NCBI GenBank assembly: GCA_944386675.1
Contig: CALXBY010000010.1
Span: forward strand, 1 to 51,794
Direction of reading: 5' to 3'
DNA from: an uncultured Clostridia bacterium
GTDB taxonomy: Bacteria; Bacillota; Clostridia; TANB77; CAG-508
DNA length: 51,794 bases
Position numbers and translations under genes: made by a program. Under the pieces are notes generated by a model. The model saw nothing but the letters and a program-made list of their open reading frames with translations. It ran no database searches and had not been told where the DNA came from. Below are positions 35,840 to 43,806 of this stretch, piece after piece (the stretch's first letter is position 1; each line of letters opens with the position of its first letter).

Positions 35840-36745
35840 CTATAATTCTAAAATCTTTTGTGGATCCACAGTTCTTTCTGATATTCGAATTTCAAAATGT
35901 AAATGTGGTCCTGTTGAATTTCCAGTAGAACCTACTTCTGCTATTTCTTGTCCTTGTGTAACTGTATCTCCTTCTTTTACATATAAACTATTGCAATGTG
36001 CATAAATGACACTTACTTCACCTATTTGTATTTTCAGGTGTTTTCCATAATCTCCTTCTTCTGATGCTAGTACCACTTGCCCATCAGTCGCTGATTTTAT
36101 TTTTGTTCCAGTTACTGCTGCTATATCTGTCCCTGTGTGGTTTTTAGGTACACTACCTGTCGCTGTTTCTCTAAATCCATAGCTTGAGCTTATTGTGCCT
36201 TCTATTGGTTTTATAAAACTGGTTGTGTTTTTTACATTCACAATATCTTGTTCTTCTTGTGTTAAATTTTGTGGCTGCTCTACATTTTCTGATGTTTGTT
36301 CTATTTCTTCTGCAGCTCCTCCAATTCCATTATTTGCCTCACTATTTTCCGTTGTATTTACTTCATTATTTGCTTCCACATTTTCATTGTTTTCCTCTGT
36401 TTTGTTCTCGTTATTTCGGCTAAACATACTCATTACATAGTTTTTTGTATCTTCATATAATTTTTTTAAATCAACATCATAAGAAATAATTTCATTTACT
36501 TTATTAATAAAATCCTCTGAAAAAATATATTGATTATTTTGTATTGTATAAATTACTAAATAGATACATATACAAACTAGCAGTTGTGTCACCATTTTTT
36601 TTAATAATTTCATATCTTTTTTTTCATTTTTCTTTTCTTCATTCTTTTCTTCATTAACAACTGTTAATCCTTGATTTCTTTTTCGACGTTCATATATTTC
36701 TTCTGCTCGTCTAATTCTTTCTTCTACTGTCATTGTTCTTTCCAT
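35840..36745 (-). CDS. spoIVFA: SpoIVFA-like membrane protein with M23 (LytM) domain
   Basis: A 301-residue protein: cytoplasmic basic head (residues 1-45), one membrane helix (MVTQLLVCICIYLVIYTI), a low-complexity Asn/Glu linker, and a C-terminal M23 domain with HTGTDIAAVTG, GKHLKIQIGEVSVIYAHC, and STGPHLHFEIR. In B. subtilis SpoIVFA holds SpoIVFB inactive in the outer forespore membrane. Here the metal ligands H..D and HLH appear intact, so it might also cut peptidoglycan. The assignment rests on position directly upstream of spoIVFB. Start ATG 36745 with GAGGTG. Confidence 0.78.
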   Translation of the reverse strand: MERTMTVEERIRRAEEIYERRKRNQGLTVVNEEKNEEKKNEKKDMKLLKKMVTQLLVCICIYLVIYTIQNNQYIFSEDFINKVNEIISYDVDLKKLYEDTKNYVMSMFSRNNENKTEENNENVEANNEVNTTENSEANNGIGGAAEEIEQTSENVEQPQNLTQEEQDIVNVKNTTSFIKPIEGTISSSYGFRETATGSVPKNHTGTDIAAVTGTKIKSATDGQVVLASEEGDYGKHLKIQIGEVSVIYAHCNSLYVKEGDTVTQGQEIAEVGSTGNSTGPHLHFEIRISERTVDPQKILEL

Positions 36746-36810
36746 AAAAAAACACCTCTTCCTTGGTTTCTTGTTAAACTATATGTTTGGAAAAGGTATT
36801 TTATGCTTGT

Positions 36811-37146
36811 TTACTTAATAATTAATAATATAAATTGTATAAACATGATAATACTTGTAATGCATGCATATTTTTTTAGTCTTTTATTTATTCTAGAATT
36901 TAAGATAACTTCTTTTTCTGATTTTTCTGTTTTTTCTATATAATCCATTACCAACATTTCCGCTTCTCTTATTGCATATTGATTATCCTCGTTATCCTTG
37001 TTAATCTGTTCTTTTTCATTATTTTTATTTATTTTTTGAAACTTTTTTATCATTTTGTTGGATTTAAAAACCACATATGCTTCTTTCACAATATTAGATG
37101 GTAAGTCTTTTAATATAACCATATTTTTTAAATCTATATCTTCCAT
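36811..37146 (-). CDS. Small tail-anchored membrane protein
   Basis: A 111-residue protein that I do not recognise. MEDIDLKNMVILKDLPSNIV starts it, a charged helical middle follows, and a single hydrophobic helix ends it (YACITSIIMFIQFILLIIK). The ATG at 37146 has a perfect GGAGG five bases upstream; the frame is open to 37209 but has no site there. It lies 65 bp upstream of spoIVFA on the same strand, so it may be co-transcribed with the sporulation genes. Confidence 0.6.
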   Translation of the reverse strand: MEDIDLKNMVILKDLPSNIVKEAYVVFKSNKMIKKFQKINKNNEKEQINKDNEDNQYAIREAEMLVMDYIEKTEKSEKEVILNSRINKRLKKYACITSIIMFIQFILLIIK

Positions 37147-37255
37147 CTGTACCTCCTTAATTCTTATGTATTTATCCTCATTATTTCCAGATTTTTTCAT
37201 TTTATACAAAACGATTTCGATTTTTTATTTAAAGAACTATTCTAATATATGGATA

Positions 37256-37288
37256 AAGGACACATCTTGATTTAGATGTGTCCCCTCT
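37256..37288 (-). terminator. Terminator of the 114-residue gene
   Basis: GGACACATCT and AGATGTGTCC form a perfect 10-bp stem right after the stop at 37299; in the minus direction the T-rich tail is weak, so it could also serve the plus strand. Confidence 0.6.
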
Positions 37289-37298
37289 CTTTGATAGC

Positions 37299-37643
37299 TT
37301 ATAAACCAATAGGTTCATTTAGCTCTTCTTCTCCGGCAATATATTTTTCTATAATTTGAAATATTTCGTCCATAGCCTCTTCCTGTTCTTTCAAGGAAAG
37401 CTCTGAATTCATGACTTCTTCAATTTTTTCTTGCAACTTGGTCGCTTTTTCTGGTGGCATATTGAGTATTGCTAACCATTCTGCCTTTCCCAAGTTGTAT
37501 GCATTTTGAGCATACTTTTGTCTTTCTTGCAAGTATTCTTTGGAATTAAATGACTCCATCATTATGCTACCCATTGCAATTCCAATGATTAATAAAATAA
37601 GCCCTCTTAAAATTTTTTCAACTATTGCCTTCCGTTTGTCCAT
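37299..37643 (-). CDS. Small single-pass membrane protein of unknown function
   Basis: A 114-residue protein: N-terminal membrane helix (ILRGLILLIIGIAMGSIMM), then a soluble helical part (RQKYAQNAYNLGKAEWLAIL, PPEKATKLQEKIEEVMNSEL). No family recognised. Codon use is less AT-biased than its neighbours, and it has one of the few intact in-frame CGG codons (codon 4). It has a good promoter and AGGAGG site, so it is probably a real and perhaps imported gene. Confidence 0.6.
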   Translation of the reverse strand: MDKRKAIVEKILRGLILLIIGIAMGSIMMESFNSKEYLQERQKYAQNAYNLGKAEWLAILNMPPEKATKLQEKIEEVMNSELSLKEQEEAMDEIFQIIEKYIAGEEELNEPIGL

Positions 37644-37675
37644 TTTTACAAACCTCCTACTTTTTTTGTTCTTAT

Positions 37676-37704
37676 ATTATATCAAATTTTCTCTCTTCTT
37701 GCAA
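37676..37704 (-). promoter_or_regulatory. Promoter of the 114-residue gene
   Basis: TTGCAA (37699-37704), 17 bp, TATAAT (37676-37681) on the minus strand. Confidence 0.7.
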
Positions 37705-37778
37705 ATTCTTCTCATTATCAATTTAATCAATCTTTTTGATATCTATTCTTGTTTTTCATATATGATAATTTATTTTCT

Positions 37779-38027
37779 TTAAAATATTTCATATTTATTA
37801 TTTCTTTGATAATTAATTTTATAGTCCGTTTTATATTCTTTTAATGTATCTTCTAAAATATGATATACCTCTTTATCTTCTATAGTAATTAAAGTAGGTA
37901 AAACTGCCAAAAAATCTTTTAATAACATATTTGAAAAATATTTCAAATCATTACTCATCTTTTTGTTACTTCCTTCAAAATCAATTAATTCCATAATAAT
38001 TTCTAATTCTAATATCATTCCCAGCAA
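37779..38027 (-). pseudogene. SEC-C protein, C-terminal fragment after second frameshift
   Basis: The third piece of the broken SEC-C gene. It continues the helical C-terminal domain (MILELEIIMELIDFEGSNKK, YFSNMLLKDFLAVLPTL) in a frame one base further on. Joining near GCT GGG AAT at about 38008 (one base fewer) gives ECLIAGMILELEIIMEL. The natural stop is probably at 37779. Confidence 0.55.
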
Positions 38028-38760
38028 TTAGACATTCATCAACGTCTTCAAACAAATCTTTATCTTGAAATATTTTTTTAGCTGATTTAGTATCTAAATG
38101 AATAAATTCTGAAAGCTCGTCATAAAAAGCGTTATATAAATTTTCAAAATTTTTTCCTGCTTTTTCTGCCAATTGCTTTTTTTGTATATTATATTTATAT
38201 TGTTTTCCGGTTTCTATATTTTCAATAATATTTTTCATTTTTCGATGTGTACCTAATTCTACACCCATTACAGATAATATTTTTTCTTCAAAAACATCTG
38301 GATTTCTTTTATATGCTCTCATAGAAATTAGAATTTCAAATATAATTCTTACTTCTGCCATAGCTGTATCATAATATTCCCCATCTACTAATTCTTTTAG
38401 TACAGTTAATTGAATGCTTGCTTTATAAGCACAAAAGACAAGAAAATCCTTAATATTATGAATAATAAAATTCTCCTTTTCATTTGTATCTTGGCTATAA
38501 AAATTCACACATAAATTTAATACATAAATCATATTGGGAAGATCGTGTGCTAACATAGATTCCAATATGAAACTTGTTGCATCTACTGCTTGTAAAAGAT
38601 TCCACCTGTTTCCTTTTATTTTACTTTTCATAATTTTTTCATATTCTTTTACATATTTCGTAAATTCCTTTACATCTCTTTCTGGTATTAAATCCTTCAT
38701 CCGTAAGCATAAGTCCTGTTTTATCTGAAGCATATAGCCAAGCTTTATCAATTTCTCCAT
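37981..38760 (-). pseudogene. SEC-C protein, middle fragment (DUF5677-like region)
   Basis: The second piece of the broken gene. From LIPERDVKEFTKYVKEYEKIM onward it is a helical domain with VNFYSQ, FLVFCAYKASIQLTVLKEL and YYDTAMAEVRIIFEILISMRAY, similar in pattern to DUF5677-type proteins often fused to SEC-C zinc motifs. It has no start of its own; translation would have to come from the upstream frame. The join is at about 38693-38705, where one base fewer reads LTDEDLIPERDV. Confidence 0.6.
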
Positions 38761-39907
38761 TTCTTTTTATGATTTTATATGCCCTTTTATAATCTTTTAA
38801 TAAAACACCACCATGTATATAATCCTTATCTCCTGGCATTCTACCAAATATACTTTTAAACCTTAATTTTTCTTCTTCAAGCACAGGCTTTAGTTCCAGA
38901 TGTATTGGCACTACTCTTTTGTAACTCTTTCCATCTTTTCCTTTATAATATTTTAATTTCTTTTTCTTACAGCATTTTTTATAAGTCTTTCCACTGCCAC
39001 AAGGACATTTTTCATTGTCTCCCCATTCTTCCTCTTCTTCTAATAAATTTTCTAATAGTTTATCAAAATAAGAAACAATTTTACTTGCAAAAGAATCATC
39101 TCTTGTTTCTAAATGTTGTATTTTATCTTCTCCAAACTTTTCTGCCACTCTCATTTCCATTTTTTCAATAATATAATGTGCAAATGCATTGGCAAATAAA
39201 GCGGTAAGCTCTTTTGATTCTTCATCTACTTTTGGCATATCTATACCATCAAATAAATCCATAAAATTGTCTGGCGCTTTTTGTAATTCTCCTACAATAA
39301 TCTCTTTCAATAGAAATCCAAATTGTTCTAATGCAATTTCTAAAATTTCTTCCTTGTCCTTTTGGTTCGTTTTACAATAATAACTATGAATTGCAAAATT
39401 TGTATTATTTACAGTATTATAATTTAAGACTTCCATCTTTGTTTTTCTAAATCTAGCAGGAAATACCATAATACTTAAATGAATTCCTTTTTTCTGTAAA
39501 ACTTTAAAAAAGTTACACTCTATAGTTAAAGCACTTACAACTTTCTGAAAATCTTTTATTTCCATATGCCAATCATCTTCTTGTGGTTCTTTAAATTGTC
39601 CAAAATAATTATTCAAATTAAATTTTAGAACCTTTAACACATTTTCATGATTGTGGATGTCATTTGTAATTTCTTCAGCTAGTAATGCTAATGGTGCTAT
39701 CTCTTCAGGAAAAAATCTTATACTTTCCATTAATGTATATGTTTCTTCTAATTTTGTTCTTGCTTTTTCTGCATTTTTTATAACTTCTTTTATTAATTTT
39801 TCTTGCTCTTCTTTATCTGCAGTTTCTATCTCTTGAATTACTTCTTTTAGTAGATTTTCGATTTTTCTTATTTCAGGTTCTTGAAATAATTGCTTAATTT
39901 CTTCCAT
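38639..39907 (-). pseudogene. SEC-C zinc-motif protein, N-terminal fragment
   Basis: The first 400 or so codons of an accessory gene. A helical N-terminal domain leads to the SEC-C zinc site NEKCPCGSGKTYKKCCKKKK at about residues 298-318, then a domain with KAWLYASDKTGLMLTDE before the frame breaks. SEC-C motifs bind zinc and occur at the tail of SecA and in many accessory proteins of unknown role. Two single-base shifts split the gene into three pieces, so it is either decaying or mis-sequenced. Its promoter (39968-39996) resembles those of the nearby cassette genes. Confidence 0.7.
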
Positions 39908-39967
39908 ATTACCACATCCTTTTTTATTTTTTCTTTATATGCATTTACCATTTTTGCTGTATTGTTC

Positions 39968-39996
39968 AGTATATTATAGGTTTTTCTATTTGTCTA
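39968..39996 (-). promoter_or_regulatory. TAGACA-type promoter of the SEC-C gene
   Basis: TAGACA (39991-39996), 17 bp, TATACT (39968-39973). The -35 region (CTAGACAAAT) is shared with the promoters at 42410 and, less exactly, 43807. Confidence 0.6.
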
Positions 39997-40090
39997 GCGA
40001 ACATTCTCATTTTTTTAAGATTTTTCTCATAAATTTTGATTCTTTTTTCTTCGTAAAATTCTTGTATCTTTGAATATTGTTTAATTTTCC

Positions 40091-40120
40091 TTGACAATCC
40101 CCGGGAACCATCGCTATAAT
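40091..40120 (+). promoter_or_regulatory. Promoter of the HNH gene
   Basis: TTGACA (40091-40096), 18 bp, TATAAT (40115-40120), about 80 bp before the ATG at 40199. The spacer contains CCCGGG, unusual for this AT-rich region. Confidence 0.75.
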
Positions 40121-40198
40121 AGTAGGCAACAAAAATCATGAGAACGCTTGAGCTCTATGGGTTATGGTTTAAATTTTGAAAATGAAAGGAATGGTTTT

Positions 40199-41140
40199 AT
40201 GGGAAATCGTAAACCAATAAAGACAAAAGTTAAAGATATTATTGATTATTGGATTCAATATATAGACGAATGTGATTCAAATTTTGACTGGTCAGAAGCT
40301 GACAAGGTTTGCTGGAGATGTGGATATGAAAGAAAGCTCTATCGCTGTCATATTATTCCTGACTCTCTTGGTGGAAAAGATGAACCAAGCAATTTTGTAT
40401 TATTATGCTCCCAATGTCATGAAGAAGCACCTAACGTAGAAGATAGGCAGTTTATGTGGGATTGGATTAAATCTCTTCATGCTCCTTTTTATAATACTTC
40501 TTTTCGAATTCGTGCTTTAGAAGAATATGAGAAAATTTACCATAAACGATTTGAAGAAGAACTAGCAGATAGAAATATTATAACAGATCATGCTCTATAT
40601 AAATTCTGGAATTTAAAGGTGGGTAGAACTTCATACCATTTTGGACATCCTTATGGAAATATTTCTACTATTACTGGAAATTATAAAATGCATTTAGATG
40701 CGTTTGATAAAAAATATCCTAATGGGAAATATTTAGATGATTTAGACATCTTGCTTGAAAAGTCTTTCGAAAGTTTAACAGATTCTATTTGTAGACTTTC
40801 TACAAAATACACTTATTCTGTTTGGGAAGGTGCTACCAGAAATCCATATTCTTTATGTATTAGTGCATTTTATCCAGATGCTAGAAGGCATTATGGTATT
40901 TCTATTAGAATGTTACGAGATGGAACCTATAAAATGTGCTTCACTAGAGAAACAAATCCTAACAATATCCCTCGCAAAAATTATACAATTGAAATCGGTA
41001 GTAAGCCTGATGAAATATTAGATAGAATTGAAAAAGAAATCCAAAATTTTAATGCTCAATATGGAAAAGTTTATGAAAGAAAGCCATTTTATTTTGTTGT
41101 AAGCCCATACTGGAGAAGGAAAAATGAGGGTGTGGAATAA
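40199..41140 (+). CDS. HNH endonuclease-domain protein
   Basis: A 313-residue protein. Residues about 35-85 form an HNH domain with zinc-binding CxxC pairs: VCWRCGYERKLYRCHIIPDS (C..C, then the H of HNH), GGKDEPSNFVLLCSQCHEEAP (N, CxxC, H). The remaining 220 residues have no clear match (KFWNLKVGRTSYHFGHPYGN, TYSVWEGATRNPYSL). It is probably a DNA endonuclease of an accessory or defence locus; no methylase partner is present. The start at ATG 40199 has AAAGGA eight bases upstream; the frame is open to 40148. It is the only plus-strand gene in the accessory block, with its own consensus promoter. Confidence 0.75.
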   Translation: MGNRKPIKTKVKDIIDYWIQYIDECDSNFDWSEADKVCWRCGYERKLYRCHIIPDSLGGKDEPSNFVLLCSQCHEEAPNVEDRQFMWDWIKSLHAPFYNTSFRIRALEEYEKIYHKRFEEELADRNIITDHALYKFWNLKVGRTSYHFGHPYGNISTITGNYKMHLDAFDKKYPNGKYLDDLDILLEKSFESLTDSICRLSTKYTYSVWEGATRNPYSLCISAFYPDARRHYGISIRMLRDGTYKMCFTRETNPNNIPRKNYTIEIGSKPDEILDRIEKEIQNFNAQYGKVYERKPFYFVVSPYWRRKNEGVE

Positions 41141-41192
41141 AAAAAAATAGCCATTCTGTGCAATCCAACTGAATGGTTATTTTTTTATTATG
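41141..41192. terminator. Bidirectional terminator between the HNH gene and the MazF-like gene
   Basis: AAATAGCCATTC and GAATGGTTATTTTTTT pair around a loop, with A-run upstream and T-run downstream. The stem sequence (AACCATTC / GAATGGTT) is close to that of the terminator at 43538-43578. Confidence 0.75.
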
Positions 41193-41196
41193 AAGT

Positions 41197-42243
41197 CTAA
41201 GCTACAGAAGAAAATAGTAAATTTCTTACATATTTATATATCTTTTTTACTTTATTATTTTGTACATTTTTTTCAATTAAAAACTCTAATACTTTATTAA
41301 TTTCTTCTAGATTTTTTGTTTCTATCAATTTTCTTTGTTTAATTCCTTTAATCTCAAATATTCTTGGTTTTATCAAATACCATAATAAATCTACACCATA
41401 ATATTTTCCATTATCATAATATAAATACATAACAGTAGAATTCCCATATGCAAATACAGAACCAATTTCAAACTCATTTTTATCTCTTTTTATTGATTCC
41501 TCTACTTTTGAATAGGTAACTGACTTTAATTCATGCTTTCTCTCTAAAATTTCTATAATTTCTTCTTTATAGGCAATATTCGTAATTTCAATATCTTCAT
41601 TTCTATTTATTGTTTTTAATTCCTTAAAATCTGTATAGTATATTTTTCTATTTATTCTTATTTTTTCAAGCATTTGATTTTCTTTTTTTCTCTTTTGTAC
41701 TCTAAATCCATATATATTTACATTATCTTCCGAATATATATAATATGATTTTCTATCTTTCACAATCACATCACCAACTTCTATGTAAATTGGTTCATTA
41801 AATCTTAATAGTTCGGCATTTCCCCTATTTTGTCCTATACATATTCTTTTTTCTATTTTCTTTATATCTATTTGATTTAATGTTATATATTCTGATTTGA
41901 TATTTTTTATAGAAATTTTAGTTATATTTGTTAAATCAATCCAACTATTTCTCTTATTTCTATATTTTCCGGTATTGACGCAATATTCTTCATAATTATT
42001 AAAATGTTCTCTACTTTTAGATGACGCTTGATAGCATAGTAAAAAATTGGGTCCTTTTTCAACTACTAAATATGGTCTTATCCTATGGCTCTCTTCTATT
42101 TGTCTCAGTTCCTTTTTGGATAATGGCATATTACACCACAGCATATCACCTAGTTGTGTTTCATCAAATATTTTTTTTCGTTTTTGTATTGCTTTAATTA
42201 TTTTTATTAAATTAGAATATATTTGTTTAATCCATTTTACCAT
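41197..42243 (-). CDS. MazF/PemK-like N-terminal domain protein with C-terminal extension
   Basis: A 348-residue protein. Residues about 25-145 resemble the PemK/MazF fold found in Firmicutes: LGDMLWCNMPLSKKELRQIE, SHRIRPYLVVEKGPNFLLCYQ, SWIDLTNITKISI and LNQIDIKKIEKRI. The following ~200 residues contain two more small beta-rich units (IYIEVGDVIVKDRKSYYIY; FEIGSVFAYGNSTVMYLYY) that look like further SH3-like repeats. RNA cleavage is an inference. ATG 42243 has AGGTGAT upstream. Its promoter and long leader match those of the small toxin gene at 43576-43692. Confidence 0.6.
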   Translation of the reverse strand: MVKWIKQIYSNLIKIIKAIQKRKKIFDETQLGDMLWCNMPLSKKELRQIEESHRIRPYLVVEKGPNFLLCYQASSKSREHFNNYEEYCVNTGKYRNKRNSWIDLTNITKISIKNIKSEYITLNQIDIKKIEKRICIGQNRGNAELLRFNEPIYIEVGDVIVKDRKSYYIYSEDNVNIYGFRVQKRKKENQMLEKIRINRKIYYTDFKELKTINRNEDIEITNIAYKEEIIEILERKHELKSVTYSKVEESIKRDKNEFEIGSVFAYGNSTVMYLYYDNGKYYGVDLLWYLIKPRIFEIKGIKQRKLIETKNLEEINKVLEFLIEKNVQNNKVKKIYKYVRNLLFSSVA

Positions 42244-42409
42244 ATTATCACCTAATTCCATTTTCCAATAAAAAGTTGTGGAATAGTATATACACATCGA
42301 AGAATTAAAGTTAACGATCTACTCGATTTATAACGTCGTCAAAATATGAATCAATTTGTATATTATTCGAGTGAACGTTGTATATAGTAACTCTCATTTT
42401 ACATTTACC

Positions 42410-42438
42410 ATTATAGTATATTTTTACTCATTTGTCTA
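42410..42438 (-). promoter_or_regulatory. Promoter of the MazF-like gene, homologous to the small-toxin promoter
   Basis: TAGACA (42433-42438), 17 bp, TATAAT (42410-42415). The spacer (AATGAGTAAAAATATAC) differs from that at 43813-43829 at only two or three bases, and the leader that follows also keeps GATGTGTA..TA..TATTCCAC. Confidence 0.75.
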
Positions 42439-42464
42439 GTGTGTAAAAGCAATTTATAAAATAT

Positions 42465-42523
42465 AAAAACTTCCAAAACTATTGATTAACATTTTTATAT
42501 TAACCAATAAATCTTGGAAGTTT
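42465..42523 (-). terminator. spo0A-type terminator, copy 1
   Basis: An inverted repeat with outer arms ACTTCCAA / TTGGAAGT, ending in TTTTTATATTTT on the minus strand. The same structure follows the other two spo0A 3' ends (43928-44002 and 46832-46893). Confidence 0.75.
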
Positions 42524-42621
42524 AATTTATTTGTTTCATAAAATTTTTGTTTTCACTTTTTAACAAATTTTATTTATTCGATATTTTTTTGAGTCCATCC
42601 TGAAAGATTTTTTTGCATACT

Positions 42622-42777
42622 CTATAATTCTATACGTAATTTATCAGCAATCATAGCAATGAATTCTGAGTTGGTTGGTTTTCCTTTAGCAGCTGAAATC
42701 GTATAACCAAAAATATTTTCAACCACTTCTTGTTGACCTCTTCCCCATGCGACTTCTATTGCATGACGAATGGCTCT
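42622..42777 (-). pseudogene. spo0A 3'-end remnant, copy 1
   Basis: Fifty-one codons matching the Spo0A C-terminus ([42 protein letters not shown] then stop) in an open frame with no start. Homology to spo0A ends abruptly at the GAGCC/AATCG junction (42777), the same point as in copy 2. It differs from the intact gene by many silent changes, so it is old. It may be the original chromosomal 3' end or the cap of an earlier insertion. Confidence 0.9.
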
Positions 42778-42860
42778 AAAACAAACTTTTTTGATTTTGT
42801 CAAAGGCTCATAAGGCAATAAATTTTTCCATTTCAATAAATATTTATTGGTTTTATTATT
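42778..42860. repeat. Conserved cassette left end, copy 1
   Basis: About 82 bp directly next to the spo0A junction that match 44308-44389 closely (shared AAAACAAACTTTT, AAGGCAATAAATTTTTCCAT, AATAAATATTTATT). They have no counterpart in intact spo0A, so they mark the end of an inserted unit, likely carrying recombinase-binding sites. Confidence 0.75.
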
Positions 42861-42878
42861 GGTATAATTCTAGAAGAT

Positions 42879-43409
42879 TTATATAACTTTTATAGCTTGC
42901 AATATTTGTATTACAATTAAAGCCATACCAGCTATCTCTGAAAGAATTAGTATAATTTCTTTTATAATTTCCAACTTACTTTTTTGTGTTTCTTTATGTT
43001 CTTTATTTATTTTCGCAATAGAATATCCTATCTCAATTATCCCCCTACAACTACCATAAAGTCCTATAATTAAAAAGAAAAATCCAATTAGATTTCCTAT
43101 CCAATTTTTTACAAAATAATAAATAACTGCCCATATACCAACTACCATTATTCCTGTAATTAAGTTATCAATTCCTTTGATACCTCTATCTTTATTCATT
43201 TTTGAAATTTCTGTTCCAAATCCTAAACATCCAATTACTATAAATAGCCATTGTATAACAGTAGCTACTATTTGATTTCCAAAATAATCTTTATTAAATA
43301 ATAAAAATATTCCAACCATTATAAATGTTATTACCAATGCAAATCCACTAATACTATTATCTATTTCTTCTGAAAATGTTACCTTTTTTTCTTTCTTCTT
43401 TTGTTCCAT
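42879..43409 (-). CDS. Cassette-borne multi-pass membrane protein
   Basis: A 176-residue protein with four to five predicted membrane helices (ALVITFIMVGIFLLF, VIQWLFIVIGCLGFG, LITGIMVVGIWAVIYYFV, IGFFFLIIGLYGSCRG, IILILSEIAGMALIVIQIL) and a basic N-terminus. No family recognised. The start has AAGGAG seven bases upstream. It lies in cassette B between a type I toxin locus and the cassette left end, so an immunity, abortive-infection or accessory membrane role is possible but unproven. Confidence 0.6.
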   Translation of the reverse strand: MEQKKKEKKVTFSEEIDNSISGFALVITFIMVGIFLLFNKDYFGNQIVATVIQWLFIVIGCLGFGTEISKMNKDRGIKGIDNLITGIMVVGIWAVIYYFVKNWIGNLIGFFFLIIGLYGSCRGIIEIGYSIAKINKEHKETQKSKLEIIKEIILILSEIAGMALIVIQILQAIKVI

Positions 43410-43461
43410 ATTATTGGCTCCTTGTACTATCTAATTTTAAAATTGTTCATCAAAATTATAT

Positions 43462-43490
43462 TTGACAAATTCGTTTAATCTGTGTATAAT
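43462..43490 (+). promoter_or_regulatory. Consensus promoter of the antisense RNA
   Basis: TTGACA (43462-43467), 17 bp, TATAAT (43485-43490), pointing toward the small toxin gene on the other strand. No protein-coding frame with a ribosome site follows before the terminator at 43578. Confidence 0.85.
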
Positions 43491-43496
43491 AATTAT

Positions 43497-43578
43497 AGGA
43501 AATAGAGAAACCACAAAGTGGTTGCCACAAGAATGATAAATAACCATCCGCCCGGCAAAGCAGAATGGTTATTTTTTA
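43497..43578 (+). ncRNA. Probable antitoxin RNA of a type I toxin-antitoxin locus
   Basis: A short transcript of about 80 bases is predicted from the consensus promoter to the terminator. It has a first hairpin (AACCACAAAGTGGTT) and a terminator hairpin (AATAACCAT...ATGGTTATTTTTT). It is complementary to the 3' untranslated part of the toxin mRNA that comes from the opposite strand, an arrangement like the convergent par/Fst and TxpA/RatA loci. Confidence 0.65.
43538..43578. terminator. Terminator of the antisense RNA, probably bidirectional
   Basis: AAATAACCAT and ATGGTTATTTTTT enclose a GC-richer tip (CCGCCCGG). It lies just past the toxin stop codon, so it can also form the 3' end of the toxin mRNA. 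Confidence 0.75.
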
Positions 43579-43692
43579 TTGCCTATGTAGTAAATACAAG
43601 ATGATGATTACTAAGGCAAAATTTATGATAGTTACACCTACTAATCCAAAGAAAAGTAGTTTGATGATTACTAATAATACTGATTCTACCAT
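43576..43692 (-). CDS. Small hydrophobic toxin-like peptide (38 aa)
   Basis: The peptide starts MVESVLLVIIKLLFFGLVG, continues as one long membrane helix with a second hydrophobic stretch (FALVIIILYLLH) and ends in RQ. This is typical of type I toxins. A strong ribosome site (GGGGGTGG, four bases before ATG) and a promoter 115 bp upstream (43807-43835) give a long leader, also typical. A convergent antisense RNA overlaps its 3' end. Similar in kind to Hol_Tox, TxpA and Fst peptides, but I cannot assign a family. It is cargo of cassette B. Confidence 0.7.
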   Translation of the reverse strand: MVESVLLVIIKLLFFGLVGVTIINFALVIIILYLLHRQ

Positions 43693-43806
43693 AGCACCAC
43701 CCCCAGTTGTCAATCTCACGAGCTACAAGCCGTGGAATAAATATGTACACATCAAAAAGTTAAAGGTGGTAACACACTCTGCTTATTCTCATTCCCTATA
43801 CCGACC

